Assembly: GCA_038245435.1 (NCBI GenBank)
Contig: JBBRSL010000005.1
Span: forward strand, 1-40,980
Source of the DNA: JBBRSL01 sp038245435
GTDB lineage: Bacteria > Patescibacteriota > Saccharimonadia > Saccharimonadales > CAIOMD01
Direction of reading: 5' to 3'
Length of the DNA: 40,980 nucleotides
Shown: positions 8,299 to 16,255 of the stretch, in pieces
How positions within the stretch are numbered: position 1 is the stretch's first letter
Layout: each line of letters begins with the position of its first letter
Position numbers and translations under genes: made by a program
The notes under the pieces: generated by a model
The model's database searches: none
Told to the model about the DNA's origin: nothing
What the model saw: only the letters and a program-made list of their open reading frames with translations

Positions 8299-9528
8299 AT
8301 GAAAAATTCTTCTCGAGGTGAAAAAAATATTATAAAAAATAAATCAGTCCGCTACTTTTTAGCTGGACTAATAGCAGTTGTATTGCTTGCAGTCATATTC
8401 TTTGCAGGCTTTCAATTTGGCGATGGCAAATGGCATGTCGGTACGCATAAGCCAGTAAGCGCAAACAAGGGTTTACCCGAAAATCTCGACTATACATCAG
8501 TCGAAGAAGTCTACGATGCGCTGCGCAACAAGTTTGATGGCAAGCTCGATGAACAAAAGCTCATTACAGGGCTTAAAAAGGGCCTCGTAGAGGCTGCAGG
8601 CGATCCATACACGGTCTATCTTGATAAAGAACAAGCTACTTCTTTTAACGAACAGCTAAATGGCAGTTTTAGCGGTATTGGCGCAGAACTTGGCAAAGAT
8701 GGGGCGAATATTGTCGTTATTTCACCAATCGCCGGTTTTCCGGCCGAAAAGGCAGGCTTAAAGTCAAAAGACATCGTGGTAAGCATTGACGGCCAAGATA
8801 CTACTGGTTTAAGTGTTGATGAGGCCGTTAAACGGATTCGCGGTGAGTCTGGCACCTCTGTTAAATTAGGTATTGTTCGCGATAATCAAAAACAAGAACT
8901 AACAATTACGCGTGAGGTAATTACTATCCCAAGTGTCGAGACAAAAATGCTTGATGGCAATATTTGCTACATCCGCATTACTCGATTTGCCGAAGACACA
9001 CCAGGGCTTGTCAAAAAAGCTGCTGATGACTGCAAAGCTAAAAACACGAAGGGTATTGTGCTCGATATGCGTGGCAACCCAGGCGGCTACCTAAACGGGG
9101 CAGTTGATGTTTCAAGTACCTGGCTTAAAGAAGGTCAAACAGTACTGCAAGAAAAGCGTGACGGTAAGGTTATTCAAAGCTTCGAAGCCAAATCGTCGGG
9201 CATTCTTAACGGCATTCCAACAGTTGTCTTGGTTAATGAAGGCAGCGCCAGTGCCAGTGAAATCACCGCAGGTGCCCTTAAAGATAACAAAGCCGCCACT
9301 GTTGTTGGCGTAACTTCTTACGGCAAAGGGAGCGTCCAAGAATTTAGCGCCTTTAGTAGTGGTTCGGTACTTAAAGTAACCGTAGCACGTTGGTTTACGC
9401 CTGCAGGCAAGAATATTGATAAAGAAGGCATTGACCCAAATGTTAAAGTTGAGCTGACCGAGGCAGATGCTAAAGCGGGTAACGATACACAGCTTAACAA
9501 GGCACTCGAAATCCTCAAACAGCAATAG
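8299..9528 (+). CDS. ctpA: Carboxy-terminal processing protease (S41, CtpA/CtpB-like)
   Basis: 409 aa from ATG 8299. A basic N-terminus and one membrane anchor (around residues 18-40), then a PDZ domain (about 115-200; GIGAELGKDGANIVVISPIAG), then the S41 catalytic domain. The catalytic Ser is within NEGSASASEITAGAL (about 313-327) and the Lys within SYGKGSVQE (about K343), the Ser-Lys dyad of the family. The protease faces the outside. In Firmicutes a ctp gene also follows ftsEX; here the neighbouring CHAP hydrolase or other wall proteins are candidate substrates. A GTG start at 8272 is possible but unlikely, given the -10 box between the two. Confidence 0.93.
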   Translation: MKNSSRGEKNIIKNKSVRYFLAGLIAVVLLAVIFFAGFQFGDGKWHVGTHKPVSANKGLPENLDYTSVEEVYDALRNKFDGKLDEQKLITGLKKGLVEAAGDPYTVYLDKEQATSFNEQLNGSFSGIGAELGKDGANIVVISPIAGFPAEKAGLKSKDIVVSIDGQDTTGLSVDEAVKRIRGESGTSVKLGIVRDNQKQELTITREVITIPSVETKMLDGNICYIRITRFAEDTPGLVKKAADDCKAKNTKGIVLDMRGNPGGYLNGAVDVSSTWLKEGQTVLQEKRDGKVIQSFEAKSSGILNGIPTVVLVNEGSASASEITAGALKDNKAATVVGVTSYGKGSVQEFSAFSSGSVLKVTVARWFTPAGKNIDKEGIDPNVKVELTEADAKAGNDTQLNKALEILKQQ

Positions 9529-9542
9529 GCGCGGTGAAGCAC

Positions 9543-9571
9543 TTGTGCTTTATGGGGTAATGAAATACTAT
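9543..9571 (+). promoter_or_regulatory. Promoter of the orphan response regulator
   Basis: TTGTGC (9543-9548), 17-bp spacer, TACTAT (9566-9571), then 8 nt to ATG 9580. This is the clearest case where both promoter boxes are present with a leaderless-type spacing. Confidence 0.6.
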
Positions 9572-9579
9572 TAGAACAT

Positions 9580-9957
9580 ATGCAAGAAACTAAAAAAATC
9601 CTACTAGTTGAAGATGATGAAGGCTTAGCAAGTGTCTATTTAACACGACTCGAAGCTGAAGGCTTTAAAGTCCGTCGAGTACCAAATGGCGAAGATGCCT
9701 TAGCGGCCGCAATCGAATTTCGCCCAGACCTCATTTTGCTCGATGCAATGATGCCAAAGGTGAGTGGTTTTGATGTGCTCGATATCTTACGTAACACGCC
9801 AGACACTGCTAATGTACGCGTTATTATGCTTACGGCCCTCAGCCAAGATGCCGATAAGGCTCGCGCCGAAGAACTTGGCGTTGATGAATACTTAGTAAAA
9901 TCACAAGTAGTTATTGCCGATGTTGTTGAGCGAATAAAACACCATCTAGGAATGTAA
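9580..9957 (+). CDS. Single-domain response regulator (CheY-like receiver)
   Basis: 125 aa, receiver domain only. The full active site is present: acidic pair D12-D13 (VEDDEG), phospho-acceptor D55 (LILLDAMMPKVSG), T85 (MLTAL) and K107 (YLVKSQ). No output domain and no kinase gene beside it, so partner and output are unknown; it may act by protein-protein contact. It ends just before a bidirectional terminator shared with the facing GtrA gene. Confidence 0.92.
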   Translation: MQETKKILLVEDDEGLASVYLTRLEAEGFKVRRVPNGEDALAAAIEFRPDLILLDAMMPKVSGFDVLDILRNTPDTANVRVIMLTALSQDADKARAEELGVDEYLVKSQVVIADVVERIKHHLGM

Positions 9958-9982
9958 GGTATTGTAATTGGTCAATCTTAGA

Positions 9983-10007
9983 AAAAACGGCCCAAAGGGC
10001 CGTTTTT
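9983..10007. terminator. Bidirectional intrinsic terminator
   Basis: Eleven-base arms, 9983-9993 and 9997-10007, with an AAA loop; the core is CGGCCC/GGGCCG flanked by A5 on one side and T5 on the other, so it reads as a terminator on both strands. It sits between the convergent response regulator (+) and GtrA gene (-). Confidence 0.92.
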
Positions 10008-10470
10008 ATTTTACAAAGACGAATTTGCGGTACAGCAGGTAGTTCCAAGCCATCGTGCATACTGTCGCGGCAAGTTTGGCTGTATTGAGTATTACAAAGG
10101 CGGTCGATAGGTTGAGTCCGAGCGCATCAGTAATAGATTGCACAATGGCTGCTGGGAACGTAATAACGTGCGCAAACAGGTATATGACCACGTTTTGGAT
10201 AACAAAGGCTCCAGTGAGCGTAATCAACACAAATAAGGTAATTCTTCGTTTGTGGTCACTGCCGTCACCAACTTGCTTAAAGACGACAGCGTGATTGAGC
10301 AAATAGCTCACTGTAATCGCCACGCTTACCGAAATCATATTAGCGGGCAACTTATTGAGCCCAATGCCAAATACCAGAACATTAAGTACTATAAAGTCGA
10401 CAATGGTATTTACGAGCCCAACCGCAGCAAAGCGAACCACCCTAAATCTATCCCACAATTTTACAATCAC
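10006..10470 (-). CDS. GtrA-like membrane protein
   Basis: 154 aa with four predicted membrane helices. The start RFAAVGLVNTIVDFIVLNVL and the middle segment SVSVAITVSYLLNHAVVF are typical of the GtrA/DPMS family (PF04138), which takes part in moving polyprenyl-phosphate-linked sugars across the membrane. GTG start at 10470 overlaps the upstream glycosyltransferase stop by one base (TAGTG), so the two are one operon. Together they suggest lipid-linked sugar transfer outside the membrane; the sugar and acceptor are unknown. Confidence 0.88.
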   Translation of the reverse strand: MIVKLWDRFRVVRFAAVGLVNTIVDFIVLNVLVFGIGLNKLPANMISVSVAITVSYLLNHAVVFKQVGDGSDHKRRITLFVLITLTGAFVIQNVVIYLFAHVITFPAAIVQSITDALGLNLSTAFVILNTAKLAATVCTMAWNYLLYRKFVFVK

Positions 10471-11960
10471 TACTGCGTGCGCCTTTTAAGTATGTCAAAC
10501 CCGCCAACGCTTGTTTCGTAGGCGTAGTTTTTATTAAAGTAATTCATAAGCACCGGATTATGTTTGCGGTATAAATCATTCGGGTCACTACTTATAACGA
10601 CATATTTTGTTTCGTTAGTTTCCATGTCGGTGATGAATCGGGTATTAAAATTGTAGCCAAAGTCGTATTTATAGTCGATAAGTGGGTGGCTGGCACTAAT
10701 AAAGCGTGAACCCGAATCGCGGCCAGCAAGTTGGTACATCGTTGCGCCGTAGACATATGCGAAAAACTTTTCATTTGGCTTTGTATGGTCGGCTACATAG
10801 GTTGCTGCAGCTTGCTGATTTTTTGCCTCAACCTGCACGCTCCCACTAAACGAATTGTATAATTGCTTAAGACTCCCAACATACAAAAGCAACAATATGG
10901 CACCCAACAGCATGAGCTTCGGGAGCTTCTTCTTTTTAAAGGTGGCAGTCGTCGTAGTTCCAAAAATAAGGCACAGGTACGGAATAGCCATTAAGTAATA
11001 GTGCGGGTAAAATGTCCCGAGTAACAGCATAAATAAAATGACGCTGACGGCCATTATTGGTACAAAAAATGGCAGCTCACGAGGGGGTTGCCAGAATTCT
11101 TTTATAGCGCGAATCAGGAATTGAGCGAATAGCGCGAATAATAAGAATAAAATTCCCAAAAATATCACAAGCCCTGGAGAATGCAGATCCCATCCGAGTG
11201 CTCGAATGTATTTACTATTAAAACTAAAGCTCGCAATAATATAGTCTTTGAACGTTCCTTGGCTTACAAAATATTGTGCCCAAGCAAAGGCCATTAAGAG
11301 TGGCGTAAGCGCAAATAGGGCATAGGCGCTGATAATTTTAGCCCAATGGCGACGATGCAGTACATACAGGTCGAATAGAATTGGTAGCAGTAAGATGGCA
11401 AAGTTGCCCTTTAAAAAGAACAGCATGCCAGCAAAAGCTCCGCTGGCAATTAAGTAGCCCTGTGACTTTACTGGGTCTCGACGATACAGTAAGTACGTCC
11501 ACAAAACGAGTAATATACATAAAATACCGAGGTTCTCGTTGTTGTTACCACTGTTAGTAAACTCACTCAAGTTAGCTAAAAAGGCAAAAAGCAGCGTACT
11601 CAAACGGGCAATCCACTCAGCATTGTTAATTTTGAGCGTTTTGTACAGTAATTGTGCAGTTTTATAGAATACATACATTGCAACAAGTGCAATTACGGTA
11701 AACACGATTCGGTGCCATGCGATATTGTCGCCAAAAATCTTAAAGAGCAGGGCATTATAGCCAAAAATCAGTGGCGCCTTATGATCCCACATATCTATAT
11801 ATAGGGTTTGGCCTTGAGCCCAGTGTTTACCAACGTAAAAGAATATCCAATGATCGCTATCAAACGGGAATACCCAGGTGGCAATACGACTGGCGATAAA
11901 AACAAACCCAGCTATCACCCAAAAGTATCGCCCCATAAGTATTTTTTTTACTTTTTGCAC
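10470..11960 (-). CDS. GT-C fold membrane glycosyltransferase (PMT/ArnT-like)
   Basis: 496 aa from the preferred GTG at 11960; about 11 membrane helices. The first periplasmic loop holds FDSDHWIFFYVGKHWAQGQ and MWDHKAPLIF, the acidic and WDHK features of dolichyl-phosphate-mannose mannosyltransferase-like enzymes (PF13231 type). A soluble C-terminal part (about 390-496) follows. The start is uncertain: the frame extends to a GTG at 12020, but GTG 11960 has GAGGG 7 nt upstream, and a further ATG lies at 11936. Coupled to GtrA by a one-base overlap. Likely uses a polyprenyl-phosphate sugar to glycosylate an exported protein or lipid; the acceptor is unknown. Confidence 0.85.
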   Translation of the reverse strand: MQKVKKILMGRYFWVIAGFVFIASRIATWVFPFDSDHWIFFYVGKHWAQGQTLYIDMWDHKAPLIFGYNALLFKIFGDNIAWHRIVFTVIALVAMYVFYKTAQLLYKTLKINNAEWIARLSTLLFAFLANLSEFTNSGNNNENLGILCILLVLWTYLLYRRDPVKSQGYLIASGAFAGMLFFLKGNFAILLLPILFDLYVLHRRHWAKIISAYALFALTPLLMAFAWAQYFVSQGTFKDYIIASFSFNSKYIRALGWDLHSPGLVIFLGILFLLFALFAQFLIRAIKEFWQPPRELPFFVPIMAVSVILFMLLLGTFYPHYYLMAIPYLCLIFGTTTTATFKKKKLPKLMLLGAILLLLYVGSLKQLYNSFSGSVQVEAKNQQAAATYVADHTKPNEKFFAYVYGATMYQLAGRDSGSRFISASHPLIDYKYDFGYNFNTRFITDMETNETKYVVISSDPNDLYRKHNPVLMNYFNKNYAYETSVGGFDILKRRTQ

Positions 11961-12033
11961 ATATTTGCCCTCAACTATTGCTAGTAGTGTAGCCTTTTTA
12001 GGGGTCAAACACCAGAGCACATGTGCCAGTAAA

Positions 12034-12062
12034 TTGACAAAACATAAAACTTATGCTAATGT
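12034..12062 (+). promoter_or_regulatory. Promoter of the 12077 gene (-35 plus extended -10)
   Basis: TTGACA (12034-12039), 17-bp spacer ending in TGC, then TAATGT (12057-12062). The same design is repeated ahead of the next gene at 12703-12731. Confidence 0.75.
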
Positions 12063-12076
12063 ACTAGCAAGAAATT

Positions 12077-12664
12077 ATGAAAAACTCATACAGCGCCCAC
12101 CACGAAATTCTCAAATCAAGAAAGCTTTCTGCAGAGCAAATAGCACTCGTTGCCGATGCAGTTAGCGAAGGATTAGTGCGTGATATAATCCCTAAGTTTC
12201 GTAGCACTGATCAGGCAGTCAAGAACAAAGCAACGCTCGCAGTAGCTAGGATTAGCTGTAATGCGCTTTCAGGCGCGTATTTATTGACATCTGTTTCAAT
12301 GGATGGCGAGGGTCAATACGCCGAACTACCCGAAACGCAAGACGTAGCAGATTTGCTTGATGCGCTTAAGCGCACTTCAACGCATATTGCTAAAATACAG
12401 GATCCAAATCGCATTGCAAAAAATACATTTATGGAAGGTGAGCCATCAGCAGCTACCATACTAAAAGCTCTCATGTGCGGTGCGCAAATTCCTACCAATA
12501 TTGATAAAGCAGCACTTTGTATAGATGCCTATATTGAGCAGGCGCATGTAGCAAACGCACTTATATCGATATTGGCCACTGAGAACCCAACTCTTACCAG
12601 TGTGCCGAAGTTTGACAAGTGCTACACCGAAAATGTCGAAATACTCGACTCTTTTGCAGAGTAG
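12077..12664 (+). CDS. Hypothetical protein, helical, soluble
   Basis: 195 aa. I do not recognise a family. No signal peptide or membrane segment; composition suggests mostly helices (ARISCNALSGAYLL, ADLLDALKRTSTHIAKI, AALCIDAYIEQAHVANALISIL). ATG 12077 lies 14 nt after an extended -10 box and lacks a clear Shine-Dalgarno sequence. It shares a near-copy of its promoter with the next gene, which suggests joint expression. It diverges from the glycosyltransferase operon. Confidence 0.75.
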   Translation: MKNSYSAHHEILKSRKLSAEQIALVADAVSEGLVRDIIPKFRSTDQAVKNKATLAVARISCNALSGAYLLTSVSMDGEGQYAELPETQDVADLLDALKRTSTHIAKIQDPNRIAKNTFMEGEPSAATILKALMCGAQIPTNIDKAALCIDAYIEQAHVANALISILATENPTLTSVPKFDKCYTENVEILDSFAE

Positions 12665-12702
12665 GCTGCGCTTCAAATAGAGCTACTTACAACAAAGTAT
12701 TA

Positions 12703-12731
12703 TTGACAAATAGCAAAGCTTATGCTAATAT
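12703..12731 (+). promoter_or_regulatory. Promoter of the 12775 gene (near-copy of the 12034 promoter)
   Basis: TTGACA (12703-12708), 17-bp spacer ending in TGC, TAATAT (12726-12731). It shares TTGACAAA and TTATGCTAAT with the preceding gene's promoter. A longer frame back to 12619 would place this promoter inside the gene, so the start at 12775 is preferred. Confidence 0.75.
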
Positions 12732-12774
12732 GGTTGTAAGTTTAAAAAATAAAAAACGAAAACAAAAAAACATC

Positions 12775-13500
12775 ATGAACGCAAACCAAGCACCAGTAAC
12801 ATCAAACGAACAAGAGCCAGCGGCTCCAATTAACTTAACTGAAGCAGAATATTCTCGAATTGCAGATATGGAAGTCGGCGATGAAATGTCGGATGCCGAC
12901 AAAGCATTCTTGACAGAAAAGGGCATTACCCTTGAAAGCGGTGACGTTTCAGTCAGTGTTGATGGTGGTACACCACGACTCATGGATACGAGTGTTGCTG
13001 ATTTCGGTACTCGAATTAGTTTAAAGAACATGGAACGTGCCGCAGGGCAAGAATCTGATCGCGAAGCAGCTGTTTGGTCAGAAATAGCACATCATTTTGG
13101 CCACGAATTTGGCAACATCGCCCTTAGTAAAACAGTTGAAGTTTCTGATGTTGAACCAACAGAAGCACCTACGGTGGCCACTTTAGAGGTTGCTGAGCCA
13201 GAAAAAGTAGATGAGGAGCGCGTTAAGGCGATTGAGCTTCAGATAAGTATGCTTTCTTACCAAATGGGCGATTTTATTAATCATGGCGACCTTCATCTTC
13301 TTGGTATGGGATTGTCGAACCTATCAAATATGATTGCGGAATATCGCAGCGTAGATCCTCAATCGAAGAAAACTCAAACATTAGAAAATGCACGTATTGC
13401 GTTGCAGTCACAATCATCAGTTGATATGCAAAATAACGAAAAGCCACAGCTAGCGTTGTACGAACCGGCTTTGGTCACTTTGCAACAGTTAACTCGTTAA
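12775..13500 (+). CDS. Hypothetical acidic protein
   Basis: 241 aa from ATG 12775. No recognised family. Strongly acidic, Glu/Asp-rich N-terminal half (EPAAPINLTEAEYSRIADM), a low-complexity Glu/Pro/Val stretch near residues 120-145, and a helical C-terminal part (VKAIELQISMLSYQMGDFI). No membrane segment or signal. The leader is about 40 nt, very A-rich, without a Shine-Dalgarno sequence. It ends before a palindromic terminator. Its shared promoter type with the 12077 gene is the only functional hint. Confidence 0.72.
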   Translation: MNANQAPVTSNEQEPAAPINLTEAEYSRIADMEVGDEMSDADKAFLTEKGITLESGDVSVSVDGGTPRLMDTSVADFGTRISLKNMERAAGQESDREAAVWSEIAHHFGHEFGNIALSKTVEVSDVEPTEAPTVATLEVAEPEKVDEERVKAIELQISMLSYQMGDFINHGDLHLLGMGLSNLSNMIAEYRSVDPQSKKTQTLENARIALQSQSSVDMQNNEKPQLALYEPALVTLQQLTR

Positions 13501-13520
13501 CAGGCTAAACTAAGTTCAAA

Positions 13521-13550
13521 TAATAATCCCCTCAATTGAGGGGATTATTA
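13521..13550. terminator. Perfect 30-bp palindrome, probable bidirectional terminator
   Basis: Perfect inverted repeat with no spacer; core CCCCTCAATTGAGGGG flanked by AAT/ATT and TAAT/ATTA. It lies between the convergent 12775 gene and rpmA. The arms give a stable stem in RNA from either strand; the trailing U-tract is weak. Confidence 0.75.
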
Positions 13551-13568
13551 GATACAAAAGAATCGTAT

Positions 13569-13841
13569 TTATTTAACGACGACTTCAACGCGCTTAACTG
13601 TTTTACCAGTGTAGCGACGTACGCGACGTTCCATAAAGCTTACAACGCCATCTTTCGCAGCATGGATGGTGAAGTTACGGCTCATGTAGGTACCTTCGCC
13701 AGCAACTTTGGTTTCACCAACTTGGCGAATTAAAACTTCGCCGTTGCGAACGCTTTGACCACCAAATCGCTTAACACCTAAGCGTTGACCTTGACTATCG
13801 CGGTTATTTTTACTGGTTCCACCAGCTTTCACATGTGACAT
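13569..13841 (-). CDS. rpmA: Ribosomal protein bL27
   Basis: 90 aa. The sequence SHVKAGGTSKNNRDSQGQRL followed by GVKRFGGQ matches the universal bL27 N-terminus that reaches the peptidyl-transferase centre; the stretch AAKDGVVSFMERR fits the family C-terminus. It is separated from its usual partner rplU and instead follows a Trm11-like methyltransferase gene by 12 nt. The start has AAGAAGG (complement of 13849-13855) 7 nt upstream, overlapping the methyltransferase stop, so the pair is likely one operon. No cleavable N-terminal extension as in Firmicutes. Confidence 0.97.
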   Translation of the reverse strand: MSHVKAGGTSKNNRDSQGQRLGVKRFGGQSVRNGEVLIRQVGETKVAGEGTYMSRNFTIHAAKDGVVSFMERRVRRYTGKTVKRVEVVVK

Positions 13842-13853
13842 AGGTTGACCTTC

Positions 13854-15092
13854 TTACTTTGTTACTAATACGACGAGCTCGCGAGCAACCATTTGATCTT
13901 CGCGAGCGTAGATTAGGTCGTCGTTTTTAGCGTGCTCAAAAACCATTCGAGTATACCCCAATTTCTCAAGTTGGTCAAGGGTAGGGAGGTGTTTGAACCC
14001 TTTTTGTGTGCGCCATGCCGGTACGGCTAAGCATAATCGGGTGCCCGGTGCTAATTGTTTGTGCAAGTTGGCGAGCATTTTGTAATGGAGGCCGTCGGTA
14101 CTGTCGACTAAACGGGCAAGCTTTTTCGGGTCGGGCATTTGCGAAATCGGATCGCCCAAAAAGGTCTCGGCTGCCACCAAATCAACAGGTTTTTGCCAGG
14201 TATGGGTCTGGGCATCGCCAATCTCAATGCGCACGTGTCCAGACGCCTTATGCCAGCTATTTCGTAGCCATTCAATGTTGGCTATGCTGTAATCAATCAT
14301 ACGAGGCTCAAGATCGGTACCGTGAACGTTGTAGCCCATCAAGAGCGCTTCTTGCAGCACGACTCCCGTGCCACAGAATGGATCGAGCAGAGTAGAATGT
14401 CGAAGATTGGATAGTGAAGATTGATTTGCAGCTGTATCGTTATTCGATATTCGTTCTTCGTTCTTCATAACTTGGCCTTGCGCCAAGTTAATGATGTTTT
14501 GAGCGAGTTTTGGTGGCAACATGCCAACGCGGGCATCACGTTTTGGGCGCGCTTGGTCGCGGGCGCCATATGCTTCGATATCTTGCTCGGCAGTAGTCAG
14601 GCAGATAATAGTTTTTTGGCCATCACGTACAAAAACAAATTCCCAGCCTCGTTCATCAAATAATTGGTTATGGAGCACTTGGGCACTGCTAAGAGCCTGC
14701 GCTTTATTTGGCACCAAGCGCACTGGCCGACCAGTATTTTTTATAATCTTTTTTAGCGTGAGGCCAGTTTTGGTGAGCATATTGACGGTCGCCGATAAGC
14801 CATAGGTGCTCAGCCCGAGTGTTAGCTTGCCATCAGGTAAGTATTGCAAGTGTTCGGGCACCATTTTAAGCAGGTACTTTTCAATAACAAACCAATCAAC
14901 TGTTTCGAGTTCATGCAAAACAAGCGTTAACTTCATTGCGCCGCCCAGGCGATTAAAATCAATATATTTTGGGTCAACATCAACAATTGCTGCACCAATA
15001 AGTGGGCGCACCGCAATGGCGCCGTAGAGGCTTTCGAGCTCTGCCAGGCCAATGGCCGGCTGCCGGCCGAGGATAACTAAACTTTTATTCAT
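13854..15092 (-). CDS. Trm11-like RNA (guanine-N2) methyltransferase
   Basis: 412 aa. N-terminal half of THUMP type; then the family element DARVGMLPPKLAQNIINLA, SAM motif I LLDPFCGTGVVLQEAL and NVHGTDLEPRMIDY. The catalytic-loop position reads AAETFLGDP rather than a clear NPPY, so the exact site and base are uncertain; tRNA is the likely substrate. Between the MLPPK element and motif I there is an odd hydrophilic linker (KNEERISNNDTAANQSSLSN) encoded by 7-nt tandem repeats (14391-14466), a probable in-frame repeat insertion. ATG 15092 is preceded by a TATACT box 7 nt upstream. Operon with rpmA. Confidence 0.83.
   Translation of the reverse strand: MNKSLVILGRQPAIGLAELESLYGAIAVRPLIGAAIVDVDPKYIDFNRLGGAMKLTLVLHELETVDWFVIEKYLLKMVPEHLQYLPDGKLTLGLSTYGLSATVNMLTKTGLTLKKIIKNTGRPVRLVPNKAQALSSAQVLHNQLFDERGWEFVFVRDGQKTIICLTTAEQDIEAYGARDQARPKRDARVGMLPPKLAQNIINLAQGQVMKNEERISNNDTAANQSSLSNLRHSTLLDPFCGTGVVLQEALLMGYNVHGTDLEPRMIDYSIANIEWLRNSWHKASGHVRIEIGDAQTHTWQKPVDLVAAETFLGDPISQMPDPKKLARLVDSTDGLHYKMLANLHKQLAPGTRLCLAVPAWRTQKGFKHLPTLDQLEKLGYTRMVFEHAKNDDLIYAREDQMVARELVVLVTK
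14391..14466. repeat. Heptad-repeat hairpin inside a coding region
   Basis: Arms 14392-14426 and 14434-14465 are made of degenerate 7-nt units (e.g. GTCGAAG ATTGGAT on the plus strand; AACGAAG AACGAAT on the minus strand) in opposite orientation. The element is translated in frame as a linker of the methyltransferase. Confidence 0.6.
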
Positions 15093-15099
15093 TAGCTAC

Positions 15100-15105
15100 A
15101 GTATA
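15100..15105 (-). promoter_or_regulatory. Leaderless-type -10 box of the Trm11-like gene
   Basis: AGTATA on the plus strand, so TATACT on the minus strand, 7 nt before the ATG at 15092. It shows that the pattern also holds on the minus strand. Confidence 0.55.
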
Positions 15106-15117
15106 ACAGAGATAGAT

Positions 15118-15194
15118 GTTGGATGCTGGACGCGAGATGCTAGAAGGCTCAGCGGAGTGTTCCATCGTCTAACCCCTAACGTCCATCTTCTAAC
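15118..15194. repeat. Heptad-repeat hairpin B
   Basis: Arms 15118-15146 and 15166-15194, about 20 of 29 positions complementary, loop 19 nt. Units of 7 nt are clear on both arms (GTTGGAT GCTGGAC; on the complement GTTAGAA GATGGAC). It fills the spacer between the divergent methyltransferase and flippase-like genes. Confidence 0.65.
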
Positions 15195-15199
15195 TCATG

Positions 15200-15205
15200 T
15201 ATAAT
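15200..15205 (+). promoter_or_regulatory. Leaderless-type -10 box of the flippase-like gene
   Basis: TATAAT 9 nt before the ATG at 15215. An in-frame ATG at 15197 overlaps this box and would not be transcribed from it, which favours 15215. Confidence 0.55.
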
Positions 15206-15214
15206 CAGGCGCAT

Positions 15215-16255
15215 ATGTTGTCAAAGCGCGTTCGAACGATTATCAATGTTGTTACTATTGTTGCTCTTATTGTTCTTTTGTATTTTTCATGGGATCAAAT
15301 TCAAGAAGGCTTACGCCAGATTGGCGGGGCAAAGTGGTCAATTATCTTTTTGATGATACCCATGCAACTACTCAACTATTATGCAATCGCGCGTTTGTAC
15401 CAAGACTATTTAAAGAGTATGGGCGAAACCGTCAAGATGAGCTCGATGTACAAAATTGTATTAGAGCTTAATTTTGTGAATCATGTGTTCCCGAGTGGTG
15501 GGGTAGCAGGGTTTTCGTACTTAGGCCTGCGCTTACGGACGCATGGAGTGCCCGTTGCACGAACGACGCTCGCGCAGACTATGCGTTTTGCAGCCACCTT
15601 CATTAGTTTCTTGCTCGTTTTATTCTTTGGGATGTTTCTTTTGAGTTTTAGTAATCAAGTTGGAGGCCTAACGCTGTTCATCGGGGTTTCAATTACGGTG
15701 CTTACAATTATTGGCGCGCTCGGTGGCGTGTTTATCGTTAGTAGCGAATCTCGAATTAAGGCTTTTACTGCGTTTCTGCCAAAACTACTCAATAAAATTT
15801 TGTCGCCGTTTACCAAAAAAGCAAATAGCATTGATATCAATCGCATTGAGCATTTATTTGTTGATTTACACAAAGACTACGTTATCGTTTTGAAAGATAA
15901 AAATAGTCTTAAGCGCGTGTTTTTATGGGCACTTTTAATAAATATCACCGAAATAGCGACTGCGTATTTGGCATATATTGCCCTCGGTCATCTGGTGAAC
16001 CCAGGTGCGGTTATTCTGGCTTATGCCGTCGCAAGTTTTGCTGGCTTGATTGCTATCTTACCAGGTGGTATCGGGGTGTATGAAGCCCTAATGACCGGTG
16101 TATTAACAGGTGCGGGTGTACCGAAAGCCTTGGCGTTATCAGCGACACTTGTGTACCGCATTTTCTGCATGATTATCTTTTTGCCAATTGGTTTTGTTTT
16201 GTACCAAATCGCACTGCGAAAGGGTGAAGCAAAAGTTCCTGACACAAAAGTATGA
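15215..16255 (+). CDS. Flippase-like integral membrane protein (LPG synthase TM / UPF0104 family)
   Basis: 346 aa from ATG 15215; about eight membrane helices. The conserved family segment LNFVNHVFPSGGVAGFSYLGLR near residues 85-107 and the later FAGLIAILPGGIGVYEALM near 270-288 are typical of the PF03706 family (lysylphosphatidylglycerol synthetase membrane part, AglD/YbhN-like). There is no soluble aminoacyl-transfer domain, so it is not a full MprF. Members are thought to move lipids or lipid-linked sugars. The stop overlaps xseA as ATGA. A start 18 nt upstream is possible but lies in the -10 box. Confidence 0.85.
   Translation: MLSKRVRTIINVVTIVALIVLLYFSWDQIQEGLRQIGGAKWSIIFLMIPMQLLNYYAIARLYQDYLKSMGETVKMSSMYKIVLELNFVNHVFPSGGVAGFSYLGLRLRTHGVPVARTTLAQTMRFAATFISFLLVLFFGMFLLSFSNQVGGLTLFIGVSITVLTIIGALGGVFIVSSESRIKAFTAFLPKLLNKILSPFTKKANSIDINRIEHLFVDLHKDYVIVLKDKNSLKRVFLWALLINITEIATAYLAYIALGHLVNPGAVILAYAVASFAGLIAILPGGIGVYEALMTGVLTGAGVPKALALSATLVYRIFCMIIFLPIGFVLYQIALRKGEAKVPDTKV

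Noticed and set aside
9112..9525. 137-codon minus-strand frame opposite ctpA
   Set aside because: It is a shadow of a well-conserved protease gene and has no family-like motifs.
12619..12774. N-terminal extension of the 12775 gene back to 12619
   Set aside because: It would overlap the preceding gene and contain the promoter at 12703-12731; the start after the promoter is preferred.
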